Shown one piece after another: positions 35,450-48,700 of a stretch of DNA of 64,000 nt. This DNA comes from Pteria penguin (lineage: Eukaryota; Mollusca; Bivalvia; Pterioida; Pteriidae), in the NCBI GenBank assembly GCA_035048485.1, contig CM068587.1:29096534-29160533 (forward strand), read 5' to 3'. The number at the start of each line of letters is the position of its first letter. Within the stretch, counting starts at the first letter, position 1. Position numbers and translations under genes: made by a program. The notes beneath the pieces were generated by a model. That model made no database searches. It was not told the origin of the DNA and saw only the letters and a program-made list of their open reading frames with translations.

Positions 35450-36116
35450 AGCATTGATTTCCCACTAAACAACAACAACAACAACAGCAACAATTTGATA
35501 CTTTTCCATGTTACCTCATAAGAAAATAATATTGATGCAATAAAACTTATCTTACAATAATCTATGTATATTTCTGAGCACGGCAAACTACCAGTACTTT
35601 TGATTTTCAACACGTCTTTGATTTGCATTTTAAATTGAGTTAAATTACTTTTATGGTATTTAATGTTCTGCATAATTTTCTATACCAGTAATAACAGTCA
35701 CCATAAAATCAATACCTATCAACATGAATAACAACGGAATAAAATCGGAATGAAACTGAAAAGAATCACTAATAGAAGATACACACCCCAAACCAAAACT
35801 AAACTAACAAACAATACAAAACTATGAATACTTTAATACTTTTAACATACATGTATCAAATAGCACAGCTTTGCCGTTTCTATACTTTCAATTTTTTGAT
35901 GTCGTGACACATTTGAAACATATATACTATGCAGTCATTTCTGCTCTGTCAGTTTTCAATTATTTAAGAAGGATACCATATATGATTTGAAATGGATAGT
36001 AAAAGTTAGAAATTGACCTTATCATAAAGATCTGTATTTGGATCGTTACTACATCGTCCGTTCACACATACACCCTCTTACACAAACCCACACACACACC
36101 TACACACATCTACATA

Positions 36117-36248
<132 letters not shown>

Positions 36249-36799
36249 ATAACAATGAAAAAAACCTCTTGCTCTAAACTCTGTTTTTTTTTTATTATTC
36301 ACGGAAGCACCATGAAGGTTGAAATTGTAATTTTCTAATTTTTCTAACCAGTTCTATCAGAATTGTCTTTAAAAATCCAATCTAAAAGCTGTCTAACATA
36401 GTCTAAGTTTGCTTTTGGGACAAGGATGTGAATATGTTTACAGAGTTTGACTATCTATGATGTATATCAGCGATACATGCAAATTCATGCAAACTACTTC
36501 AATATGCCAATATTTAATTGATATTTCTTCACAATTTCATTGACGAGAAGCAACAGGTTCTATGCATGAGTGATTTATTACGGATTGTGGTTGTCAGCGC
36601 ATAAATTAAAATTTATATGGAAGAACATAAACAAAACACAAGCAAAACATGTCAACTCTGTATTACCAACATAAAATACGAGACGTTATATTTTAAAAAT
36701 ATTTTCTTTTTATCATTTTCTTTTATATGTATTTAGTAACAATAATCACGCTTCCTCTGAAACAGCATTTTGTATTTTGAATGTCTTTGTGGGAAGACT

Positions 36800-36895
36800 T
36801 GATGCGTGCGCCTAGATGTGGTTCAGCGCTTGGTTTGTGGTGTAGACGATCCTGGTTCGACCAGGTATTGCCACACCTGCAAGTCAAACCACCAC
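36800..36895 (+). mobile_element. Family B SINE head fragment
   Basis: Contains TGTGGTTCAGCGCTTGG, GACGATCCTGGTTCGACCAG and TATTGCCACACCTGC, matching only the tRNA-like head. The body and tail are absent. Confidence 0.6.
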
Positions 36896-36994
36896 TGATA
36901 TACATCATGACTATGTAATACATTACAAAGTATTTATCATAGCTTTCTGTATAACTCAACTATAGGAGGAAGTTTCTTCTTTGTCTTGGTTATA

Positions 36995-37875
36995 ACTTAA
37001 CAAAAGGCCCATCGGCCACAATGCTCACATGAGCAACACTCATCTCATAAAGAAGGGTGTTTTGTGAAATATTTACTTTATATGACATTACTTTACACTC
37101 CAATACCTTAGGTTATTTGTCCTCATGTCTATCTACACAAATATTTTATAACACAAAAATAAATCTGATTTCCTGATATCTAGCAGACAGCAACAAATAG
37201 TTGAATTGCTTCAAACTTATTTTGAACTTTCGATTATTATTTGAATGAGAAAACGTTACACTTAACGATTATATTCAAGCCTTTATCTAGATTGTAAGTT
37301 TATGTCACTTTCGAAGTATTTCACCGGACCAGAGAAAAATATAGCAGGAAAACATATCTGATACCATGTCTTTTACAATTTTTAATGAATAGAGTTCTTC
37401 TTAAGAAAAGGAGTTTGAAAGCATGTTCATTAATTATCCTGTATCATTTTGTCAATGTTGTACACCAAATACAATGTCATTGTAACTTTTGATTTTAGAA
37501 ATAGGAAAAATGAAGTACTTTAAGTCTTTTTCTTTACAGACATATGATTGGATTTTGGTCCCTAGAACAGGGCAACATATTCTCGCATTGTGACGTTCCG
37601 TTGGTGTGAGAATATTTAAAAAATATGTCAGCCCCTGGTGTGGGGTCAAATATTGCCCTAGGCCGCTCCTTGAACAAACGGTATGAATCATACCAAAAAG
37701 ATTTTGTATACCAAATATAAAGTCATTATGCAATAACCAATATATGAATAGAAACATTTTCTCTTTGAAGGGAGCATATATGTATGATTTTATCAAAATC
37801 TATACGGCAATTTATGAATAAAAATCGGTCACCATCACAATATCTCATTTCAGCTTTCGACTCAGGTGAGCTAAA
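36995..37875. mobile_element. Possible dispersed element between GGCCCATCGGCCAC and CTCAGGTGAGCTAA
   Basis: The segment opens with AAAAGGCCCATCGGCCACAA and CTCACATGAGCAAC and closes with GACTCAGGTGAGCTAA. GCTCA(C/T).TGAG at each end forms an inverted pair. Such GTGAGC-ended blocks are familiar in bivalve DNA, but this is from memory. No coding frame is convincing. Confidence 0.35.
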
Positions 37876-37879
37876 ACTA

Positions 37880-38880
37880 CTTTTTAAAATGACGTTCATA
37901 CAAAACCACTATCAAACTAAATAATAAATCGCACTTCACTTTTGCTAAATACCTTATTTTATGATGGCCAAGTAATATATCAAATACTGACATACAAAGT
38001 TTATCGTTTCTTGTTTTGGTTTTGACCACACCTGGCATTCAGATCCCTAGCAATATATCTTAATCATAATACAGATTTATCACTATAATAACACAGTTTT
38101 CTCTATAAATATGAGGAAGCAGACAGACGGTAGACATACCTATACTGCAACAGTGAAAATACATACGGGCTCCGGGAAGCGAGGTTATCGGCGTGAGATT
38201 ACGAGATTCTACATTACTCCTCTAACAAACAAATTGTATAGGTATTTCTTACTCTTATAAAGATGATAATTATGTTGTATATTTCTTCTTTTATATAAAA
38301 CACTTATTCATTATCCATAATTTGAACAGACGTACATACTGTACACAATTATTGCATGCATTTTTGGGAAGTTCAGGAAAAAAGGGAAGAATCAAGCAGG
38401 TCATTGAATACTAAGCAGACAAATGAACTTTGGGTGTTGATAAGTATCAGGTTAGCGTCATATGGAGCAAATTCTATCGTGATTGCGTTTATTTACCTAT
38501 TTACGAAGTGCAGTATTCTCCCATACCAACAGAATTGCTTTACAATGGAATATCAGGTGTGGAACCAGGGGTCCATTATACCGACAAACTTACTACAAAT
38601 AGCACATCTGTTACTCTTATATTAGTAGAAAGATTCCTTGAATACCCTTAAATAAACGCCATTTCAGAGGGAAAAGTAGTTAAAATAAACAATCCCCAAG
38701 TTGAAAATCGGTCAGTTCTGAAAACATTTATGTATCGGAAAACATATGTCGCAAGTTCTTCAGTAAAATGGGTCCCAGGGTTCTTTTGTCGAAGGCTGTG
38801 GGTCGTATCGTGCAGAATTTAACAACAAAGATGAAGGAACCTAAAAAGAAAATCGCTCCATTACCCAGAAATAAATATGT
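37880..38880. other. Non-coding, nothing recognised
   Basis: AT-rich. The overlapping plus-strand ORFs at 38356-38651 lack motifs and splice context. Confidence 0.4.
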
Positions 38881-38890
38881 TTCCATCGAC

Positions 38891-38911
38891 CTCTCTCTCT
38901 CTCTCTCTCTT

Positions 38912-38971
<60 letters not shown>
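38891..38971. repeat. (CT)n then (TA)n compound microsatellite
   Basis: About 55 bp of CT followed by about 25 bp of TA. Confidence 0.97.
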
Positions 38972-38972
<1 letters not shown>

Positions 38973-38974
38973 TC

Positions 38975-39650
38975 ACCAGATGCGCATTGCAATTGGTTGG
39001 GTTATCAGGAAGTCCAATGAGTAGAACTTGAAACTTGTTTATGATATATACTGACATAGTGTCTGGCAAGTAATGCCATAGTCGTGCATACAGTACATAT
39101 CATATCTATTTAATAAGCAACTCATTCGTCACATACAGACAATTATAGAAACTCTACAAATAGACGCGTCACCTTTGATACCGTACACTTCTTATAAGTA
39201 CTTTACATGCGAAGACGTTTGCGTCCACAGCTGTATCTTTGATATTCACTCTATATATTTTCCAATTAAAGAAACAAATGTTATGCAAGATTTCAGACTC
39301 TGTCCTCGCCTATTACACGACAATAAAGAAATATTAATGATGGTATGATCATCTTTTAATTTGAAATTCACATTAACATTTGACATATATATGTATAAAT
39401 CTCTGCCTTCCATAGTAATTGTGTACGACTCATCGCATCAGAGTTGATACACACTGCACAAATCTCTGATCTCTATCTACATTAGGTATATATTCCAATG
39501 AATATCAATTAAGAAGCATGATGTTATCTTATCACAAATACAGAAAGGTCATCCTTTCGACACACCCATCCACATTAAAGTGCAACTGCAACTCTGATAA
39601 CCATTCGCTTTTTAACTTTTTGAACCATGTAATATCTAACATCGCAGATT
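38975..39650. other. Non-coding, nothing recognised
   Basis: AT-rich. Starts with CAGATGCGCATTGCAATT, related to the GCGCATCTGGTGCA motif that recurs at 41.5 and 41.7 kb. Confidence 0.4.
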
Positions 39651-39656
39651 AATATG

Positions 39657-39822
39657 ATTGGTTGGAGTGTTACGTCGCTTTCAACACTTTTCCATATTGT
39701 GACATAGAAGCCGGAGGTAACATGTCTCTTATACATAAAGTGGCGCAATCCGGGAATCGAACCTTGATTGTCTGTACCGCAAGTCATGCGCTAAATCACC
39801 ACACCCAGCCTGTCCCCGTAGA
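39657..39822 (-). mobile_element. SINE family B, minus strand
   Basis: On the minus strand it has GGTGTGGTGATTTAGCGCAT (A box), GGTTCGATTCCCGGATTGCG (B box), the diverged body with CTCCGGCTTCTATGTC, and GCGACGTAACACTCCAACC at the tail. Confidence 0.85.
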
Positions 39823-40005
39823 CGTACATCAATACCACACAACGATAGCACGATCTCCTTACGCATGTTTATTTGGTAACAATAGTTAAATGAACAATAT
39901 ATTTGACTTAATTATCGAATACTTTGTGCACCTTTTCTTATAAACATTGTCTACTGTGGACAAAAGAAATTCTTAATATCCCTTACTTAAATACAGTACA
40001 ACGCG

Positions 40006-40375
40006 TAACAAGTCCATAGCACACCACATGACGTAATGCACCTACTGCAGATCACGTGACTAATCTATTGCACACCACGTGACAAGTCTATTGCACACCA
40101 TGTGACAAGTCTATTGCACGCCATATGAGGTATCTACAGCAGATCACATGATTAATTTATTGCAAACCACGTGACAAGTCAATTACACACCATATGACAT
40201 GGTTTGTTCTCGAGAAACCATGTCTAATGCACATGACATCACGTGACGAATCTATTGCACACCAAGTAACAAGACTAATGCACAAGAAATATATCTTAAG
40301 CTTTTGGCCTAAGGGTAACTGCACGCCATTGTTCCCGACATCTTCACACAAATATTTGTCTATTGCAATCCATTA
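40006..40375. repeat. Degenerate ~23-bp array of TATTGCACACCACGTGACAA units
   Basis: About 15 imperfect copies of (G)TCTATTGCACACCACGTGAC, many containing CACGTG, CATGTG or CATATG. It starts about 110 bp beyond the UNC79 stop and could lie in the UNC79 3' UTR or its flank. Confidence 0.85.
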
Positions 40376-40403
40376 AATAGATATGAATAGAGGAAGCAAT
40401 TCA

Positions 40404-40537
40404 CAGATATTTACTGCTATCACACTGTATAGGTCAGTAAAGGCGCTGTGGACTGGACTTCAATCAGTCCCAGATATTTACTCCTATCACACTGTATAGA
40501 ACTGAGTGGCCGCTGAGGACTGGACCTCAATCTGTCC
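40404..40537 (-). repeat. 67-bp tandem duplication of the UNC79 coding end
   Basis: Copy 40471-40537 contains the real last codons and stop. Copy 40404-40470 is the downstream duplicate, with matching GGAC(A/T)GATTGA.GTCCAGTCC and CTATACAGTGTGATAG. The duplicate is non-coding because the stop precedes it. Confidence 0.85.
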
Positions 40538-40666
40538 AAGCTTGAACTGTATACGTTTCAACCATGTCAGCAAGATGGCCGAATTGAAGCTAGCCTGATC
40601 CTTGGATTGGCTTGGTGGTTCCCAGTTTTCTACTGTCTGAAGGCGTACTTGCAAATGACCAGGGAG
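40487..40666 (-). CDS. UNC79: UNC79 exon w20, C-terminus and stop
   Basis: 59 codons from LPGHLQVRLQTVENWEPPSQ to QFKLGQIEVQSSAATQFYTV, then TGA. Vertebrate end: QFKMAQVEIQSSEAASQFYP plus Leu. Acceptor ATTTCAG. The last ~50 bases are part of the 67-bp duplication. Confidence 0.96.
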   Translation of the reverse strand, partial: LPGHLQVRLQTVENWEPPSQSKDQASFNSAILLTWLKRIQFKLGQIEVQSSAATQFYTV

Positions 40667-42213
40667 CTGAAATAAAAAAACCCCAAAAACCCATGTATGA
40701 AGGGCGATTTATCGTTACGGTGTATAGTGTGAAATAATAAGTGATTTGCCTGTGATCACAAAATGCAGGTACATAATCATTTAACAACATATAAGGGTAT
40801 TTGCCTGTATACCTTACATGTATATGGTATGATTACTGATTATATCATGTTCTGTTCTGGAAGATCAAGAGTTTCTTTGTCCAGTTTTAACAATAATACA
40901 TAAACCACATAAACTAATCGTCAAAAAATCTTTCATTATATTTTCACCTTGAAATTTTTACCTCCCCCTTTTTTTTCTAAATCCTGGATTCGCCAGGCCC
41001 TGTACCGTTATTATTACAAAAAGCGGGTGCATAAATTATCTTTATAGATGAAAGTAAGGTACATCACAAATCACACGTGTATAGTATGATGATAACAGGC
41101 AGCTTATATATTCATGGTAGACAATGAATTATCTTCTTGGGAACAGTGGACTATTTTATTAATTTTCTAGGTACAATAAGTATATAATTTACCTTTGTAT
41201 AACAGGAATATACTTATTAACTCGGGTATAGTAGATAATAATTTACCTATGTACCTATGTAAGGTAAATATATAAAAATTACCTGTGTATGATAGGTAAA
41301 AAGTATGGAGGTCCACATGGGAAAAAGTTTCGCAAGAACTGAAGAATTACACTCCCTTAGAGCTTCCATCAAACTCAGAAAATGTAGGTTAACCATCTCT
41401 GCTAGCTGTAAAACAAGAAAAGATAACGGAGTAACTAAGAGATATAGGTGGTCGAAATGCGCATCTGGTGCACAAAATTTAAAGGTATATATATTCAATA
41501 TTTATTATAACCACTAGGCCGATGTCACTGCTGGTGGACTGATAGTTCCCGAGGGCATCATAAGTCTAGTTTTCTGTGCTGACATGAAATATACACCTCA
41601 AATTTTCAGTCATCAATTATGTAAATCACTCTAAAACTAAGGAGTATCTCCCTCATGCATAGCTCTGTCCTTAATCATTCGACCACAAGCATCACTGAAG
41701 AGACACAAGTTGTAGAAATGCGCATCTGGTGCACAAAATTAAAAGGTATATATGTTCTATATTTATTGTAACCTATTCAAAGTAACTATTTTTGCCAGGC
41801 ATAAGACGTTACAAAAGGATAACTAACTACATATCTCACAACCCCCTCCGCTCTCAGGTAAATATTTGAGTGCTCCTTAACTCTTGATGTAAGTTCCCTG
41901 GAGATTAGTCATAGAGGATATAATAGCTTAATCAGGGACGTAGATATATGCATCCCTGGTTTATCCATTTACCTTTTAATTTTAGCTTTACGTTTGCTCA
42001 GCTTTGAAATTGGTGAATTTTTTTTTACAAAAGCTCCACAAATGTCATGTTACAAGTTTTTGTCTGAGATGAGTGTATTAGCAATATGAAGATTCCATAC
42101 AATATATTATTTTAATTTCAAAACTACGATTTTTCAAGTAAACAGAATGGGAAATACTATAAAATAGATCTTTCATCACTAATTAATCAACTACTGTTTT
42201 ATGATACTCTGAG

Positions 42214-42284
<71 letters not shown>

Positions 42285-45200
42285 TATATATATACAAGGT
42301 AAGCGCGAACCATATTTACATACCTATTCAGTAGAAAGAGGGATTTGAACAGAAGAAATGTCGGGTGTGTGGTGCAAATCTTAATAAAATCATAGAGGGA
42401 GGTGCAGTAACTTACCTCTTGTGAGGTACTAAGCATCTGCAGTATTCCTGGGGTCACCCTTCCCCAGAAGTCCATCACCATGTTAGATGCTAGCTTGTGA
42501 TTTTCACTGTACATGGAGTACTGAGCCGCCGCCGACTCGCAGTACATCGTCCATAGCTAAAAGACAAGAAATAAGCAAATTCCTAGAAATTAAGTATGAA
42601 CTGTACCTCGCGATGAACAACTCAAACAGAAAACAAAGTTCAAAATCAGAATGTGAACACTCTCTTTTCAAACTGAAGTAAAATAAAACCAATGTATCTG
42701 TGAAACGAATGTTCCCTTACGGTTATCATCATAATTAATGGTTTTTAGCTGATGAAAATTTGCCTAGCAGAGTATGAGAGCATGGATTTATGAAAGCATG
42801 AAAGCATGAAACTGTGAAAACTTATCTGCCTGATTATAAAACATTAACATGGAAAATTTACAAGGGAATTATAAAAAAAAACCCTCATGAAAAAAAAATG
42901 AAAATTTGCCTAGCAGAGTATGAGAGCATGGATTTATGATAACTTGCCTGCCTGATAACAAAACATAGAACAAGCTTTAGGAAAATTTACATGGAAAATT
43001 GATCAAAACAAAAATAAATAAAACAATGAAAATTTACCTGACAGAGTATGAACGCATGGAACAATGAGCTCATGTGCAATACAGAATCCTGAAAATAAAC
43101 AACAAATAGATGAGACAATTATATGTACCTGTAAATCTAAAGTAGAATTATCAATCATCACAACATACTGGAAGAGGCAAGAGATCTACTAAACCATGGG
43201 ATTACTGTATCTACCCAGAAGTTTTCATCAAATACTCAGTTTAAAAATGCCAATATCATTTGACTTCTCATAGTATAGTCTATATGCCAGATACACCTTA
43301 CACAGTCCAAGATTACACGGTAAGAAGGTTCTATTAGCAGGAACGCCTTTTTTAACCAAAAAACTGTGATATTCAAATCCAGATCACAAATTTTCTTATA
43401 AGATCACACATCAGTGGCGTACCGCCCTTTACACTAATCAAAGTACTGACAGTACTGATGGAAGGTGATTAATGAAGAACACTGTATAGTCAACAATAGC
43501 AACGCCTAGCGTGGCATTATATGCCTGTCACTAAGTTTGAAGGGATGAAGTATAGAAACATTCCCAAATTGCAAAAATTCTGTGAAATACTATTCAAATC
43601 CATGCAATGGGTAAAAAGTTATGGACTAGACAAAGATTTACCCACCCATCATATACAATGTGAACTTGACCTTGCATATATAACTTTGGTTCAAAGTCAA
43701 GACACATCCTTGGGTCCTGGGCAACAATTCTGTGAAATATTACGTATACTCAAATCTATGCAAGGGATACAAAGTTATGGCTCAGACAAAGATTTACCCA
43801 TCATATGCATTGTGACCTTGACCTTGCAGATATAACCTTGGTTCAAGGTCAAAATACACCCTTTGATCCTGATTCTAGGTAACAACTCTGTGATATATTA
43901 CTCAAATCTATACAAGGGGTAGAAAGGTATGACACAGCCTGATTTACCTATCACATACATTGTGACATTGACCTTGAAGATACATGTATGACCTTTCAGT
44001 CAATGTCATGACACACCCTTTGGCCCAGGGCAACAATGCTGTGAAATATTATTCAAATTCATGCATGACTGAGTAGATTGACAAATACTTGTTTTCACAT
44101 GTGCTTTCCCACCGCCACCCCCTCCTTTTTTTTGCAGTATTTTAATCCTGGATCCGCCACAGTTTATATCCTAAATGATATATAGAATCTGAATCTTAGC
44201 AAACCACAGTAATGCCCGCCCGAGGTAATACCTCGACCTTAACTGTTTATCACACGCGTGCATTTTTCCAGAAATTGGTCCTTGCGTTCTGTTTGATCAG
44301 GGGAAGGCTGGCTCTATCGTGAACGTTCCCCTTGAGGTGAAGGCTCACTCTAGAGTAGGACCGCAGGGCAAAGGGGGGGGGAGGCTCACTCTGTAACACC
44401 GGCCATTCCGTTGATCAAAATTATAAGTTTACGCAATGTAAAGAATGTGTTCCTATCAATTTAATAGGGCCACGACTTGCGGCTAAGTTTAAATATACCA
44501 CCTTGGGCGCAAAGTAGGATATCGTCATAATTAATCATAATGAACTAACAGGGTATTCAATTTCAACCGGGAAAATGGAGTTATTCCCAGCACAGTAAGA
44601 GGCATCCTCAAGTCTGTATATGATTTTCCTATATCAAAATCTATCTTTACTTCATTTCCCCCAGCTGACAATATCAACAGGGACTTATATATCTAATATA
44701 CATACCTGATCAAATAATTAAAGATTTATAAACTGAGGGTTGGGTGGGATATGACCCTAGATTAATATCAAGATAAATGAATAAGATAAAAGCGATTATT
44801 TCATCCTTAATACATTACACATTTATATATTTATGTATATTGTATATATGCCTTTACATGAGGTCATTGAGGGGGTGTATGTTTAATGTCGAAAATAATG
44901 TTAAATTGATGGACTTGATGTATATTCGTACTATCATTGGGAGTAAATGGCTTGATTTGCAAATATGGATATTTGGAATTACACAGAGACTCAGGGTTAG
45001 ATCCAGAACCTCAACAGGTATTGGGAGTGGGAAAGTCTGCAAGGCCGAATTGGTCGATTAGGGGCGTTTTTGTCCACTTCATTGAAATCAGCGCATGTAC
45101 CATGGCATGCTGATGGATCATATCTCCTTTTCACTGTGTCAGCAGCTTCGGTAAAGTTTTAACCGGCGGCAATTTTGAAAAAAAAATTATGCAATTGGTA

Positions 45201-45677
45201 AATCTATAGTGTATTATGATTGTTTCTGGCTAGTGATTGATTTAATATGAAAACATTTACTTAACAAAGATGTCTTTGTTGCCCACCCCTTATGCTTCCT
45301 GTCGGATGGGGGCACGTGCAATAGTTGAATCTGCACCTGAATCCCTGAAGTATAAAATTAGTTTAACCTTTCCCAACTTCCTCTTTTTTGACAATCGTTT
45401 AAGTGTTGATTAGATATGGTTATAAATATCTAAAACCAACATAAATCGATAGATCTAATGTTCACGAGATGATCTAAACAATTTGTACCATATGTACAAC
45501 AGACTGTGTCTGAAATTTGAAATTTAAACGGCAATATCAATGCATTGCCATATGCCAATTATGGTAGAACAGAGGGTGGGCAATTGTCAGTAATTCAGAA
45601 AATAGTTCTTAAGAATTTATAACAAAACTAAATCTAATTTTAAGGGAAAAATACAAAAGAAGTGCAAAATTATGCAC

Positions 45678-45717
<40 letters not shown>

Positions 45718-48700
45718 ATCACTTTCATAAGAATTTGAACGTCACATGCAGACTAGTTATATACAATGTTTGAATTTCCAGTTGTGTCTGATTTTATGAT
45801 TATGCCATGCTTTGTCTGGACAAACATGTTAATTGAAATTTGATTAAAGGGGAATAAGTCACTACCCCATGTAGATTAATACCAATTTTACAACATTTTG
45901 TGAAAAGCTATAGATCTAAATCTTGAAAATAAAAAAAGATATCGATGTACAAACTAGTGACACATATTAGGGATTAAAATTAGAAAAGAAGAGTTAGGAA
46001 GGATTTTCAGAGTAACAGAGGAAAAGTAAGGTCTTCCGTGACATCACAAAGAAAATAACAAAAGAAATTAGAGCTAACTAATTACATGTAAATGAAACTC
46101 GCATTTTTTTATGTATATAATAGCAACATAGCAATGTATAAACATGTGCTTAAACATCATATCACAATATTCTACTCGTCTTTTCGGAAATTTCGGTCAC
46201 CCTATAGTAATTTTCAAAGCTTTTTTTTTTTATACATATACATGTACTAAGAGCTCAAATGCACCGACTTACAAACAGTAGAAATACTGTTGAATTATTC
46301 ACAGAGACAAGAACAATTTTTTATGAATATTTTGTAAATGAAATGCATTTGATCTTCTCTCTATGTTTACTTTGACAGTGTCACTGTGTGAAATATCCTT
46401 TATGTTGACATACATCATGCACGAACAAGGTTTGTACGATGTTTCAGTGCATATGGGTATCAATATTATGTGTTTGTACCATTAATTGTTCATTTTGATG
46501 TACATAGGTTTCAGTATATTCCGAGACAAAAATGTATAAATTAGAATGGTTTAACAACCACAACGACCATTTCGAGGTTCAAGATATTTTCTTCTTGTAC
46601 CGAAACGTCTTAATTCTGTACCGAAACGACAATGTACCGAAATGTCCTTGCATCGAAACATCTTGTCTATACTCCCTTATACTTAGTCCGAACGACTTGG
46701 AACCTCTGACTAATTATATAAGTAAACATTGCAAAAGACTATGTACAATATAAAAGATGTTTAGTCGAATAAACAAACCAGGTCATGCACACAAGTGAAG
46801 ATGTGCATATATATCAAACATATTAAAAACAAAACAAAACGATCGATCTATCCTTAAGCGAAAGATAGCCATGGTTAAGAAATAAACTTGTATCTTTTGA
46901 CACGATATACTGTAGCGCAGGAATATTTTTCATATAACTTTATCTCATAAATAAGAGTACACTTAATCTATCTATTTTAGCAAATTTCAATATGTAAAGC
47001 ACAAATTCTTTAACTTTAGTAGCTAAAATTGAATTGAATGAAAGATTTGTTCAGGAACTATATTTTTGTAACTGTTTAGGGCGGAAGAACACTTGGGTAA
47101 CATCGGTTTCCAAATTGGGATGGACGACGGCTTAGGGAAGCTGATTACATCACCTTCCAAAAAGCAAAGGAATACACACAAATTTTCTTATAAGATCACA
47201 CATCAGTGGCGTACCGCCCTTTACACTAATGAAAGGACTTGAAAGTCCTCAAGGTCGGAATTGCATGGTCAAGTACATCAAAGGTAATAAAGTCGTGATC
47301 CACCCAGAGATCACACACTAAGCGTGTAATGTTTAGGATCAGTATCGACAAAAACACGGTCTGCGCACAGGTGCTCGTTTTCATATAATTTTATAAACAA
47401 CGGTTCCGCCCTGTACACCCCCGTACGTCTCCGTCTCGTACTATATAGTTATCTCATTCTCTCTTGTCACTTTTGATCTTGACAGTAGTGTGAAATTAGC
47501 AATCTGTACAGTCTCCCGCTGTACATGTTCATTTGGGGAAAACCACGTCTACACATGCAGATCTATAAATAACTGGCTATTTTAGTAGCATTACACATCA
47601 ACAACTACCAAGACGTTTGTTCATCGTTGTGACGAGAAGATTGTAGAGTACTTTGAATTCCACTGCTATATAAAGAAGCGATATTCTCAAGTTTTATTAA
47701 TTATAATACAACGGATACTGGTACGGACTAGTAGTGTGCTTCTTAAATTACGGCACAGCTACACAATAATGGTCAATCGTACTTTTTCGGGACTTTCCGT
47801 CGAGTATTCGGAAAGACTGCATGTCGTCCAGCGCATGAATATATTAAACTCGTCTAAATCGATGGAATAACGGCACATCTATTTTCTCATCTGATCAAAC
47901 TTATCTTGTATTGACTCGTACAATATGAACTATAAGTACTAAAAGTAAATCTAATCACGCTTTTTCTAAATATCGACGCACTATTTATACACGAGGAGGT
48001 ATTTTCTGCGTTCCACGCATTCACCATAGCATATTGTAACGACTAGGGTCTGGAATTGCTACGCAATTCCGACCAAAAAGCAAAGGAATACACACAAATT
48101 TTCTTATAAGATCACACATCAGTGGCGTACCGCCCTTTACGCTAAAAAGCAAAGGAATACACACAAATTTTCTTATAAGATCACACATCAGTGGCGTACC
48201 GCCCTTTACGCTAAAAAGCAAAGGAATACACACAAATTTGAAGGACGTAGGTCTATTATAATTTATATTTATGATGGTATTTGAATGTATACAGGTCTTG
48301 TAAAATTTTACAGTTCGCATTGTTTGTATGGAATTTATTTATATCAAAATGTTAGAGGTTTCCAGGAATTCGCCCCCTCACTCCCGCCCCCTCCCTTACC
48401 ATACTAGATTCACTCTGGACCCTCCTTGAGACATTATGACAGTCTAAGGACTCCTGCCTTTTTTTGGGGGGGGGGGTGTTTTTTTTTAATACACAAAATT
48501 TTTAACTAGTTACGCCATTGTTTATGATGCACGTTTGATTGACGTTATTCACATCAATTGGGACAAAATTTTTAAACAAAAACCTGTGATTTTGTACAAG
48601 TTTTGATATAAACCATATTAACTTTCCCTATACATGTATGTATGAATTAAATAATAGCAATATATCAATGACTATAGAGATATGCTAATGACTCGTAAAG

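Noticed and set aside
37452..37796. 114-codon minus ORF
   Set aside because: Lies inside a likely dispersed element; no splice context or family motif.
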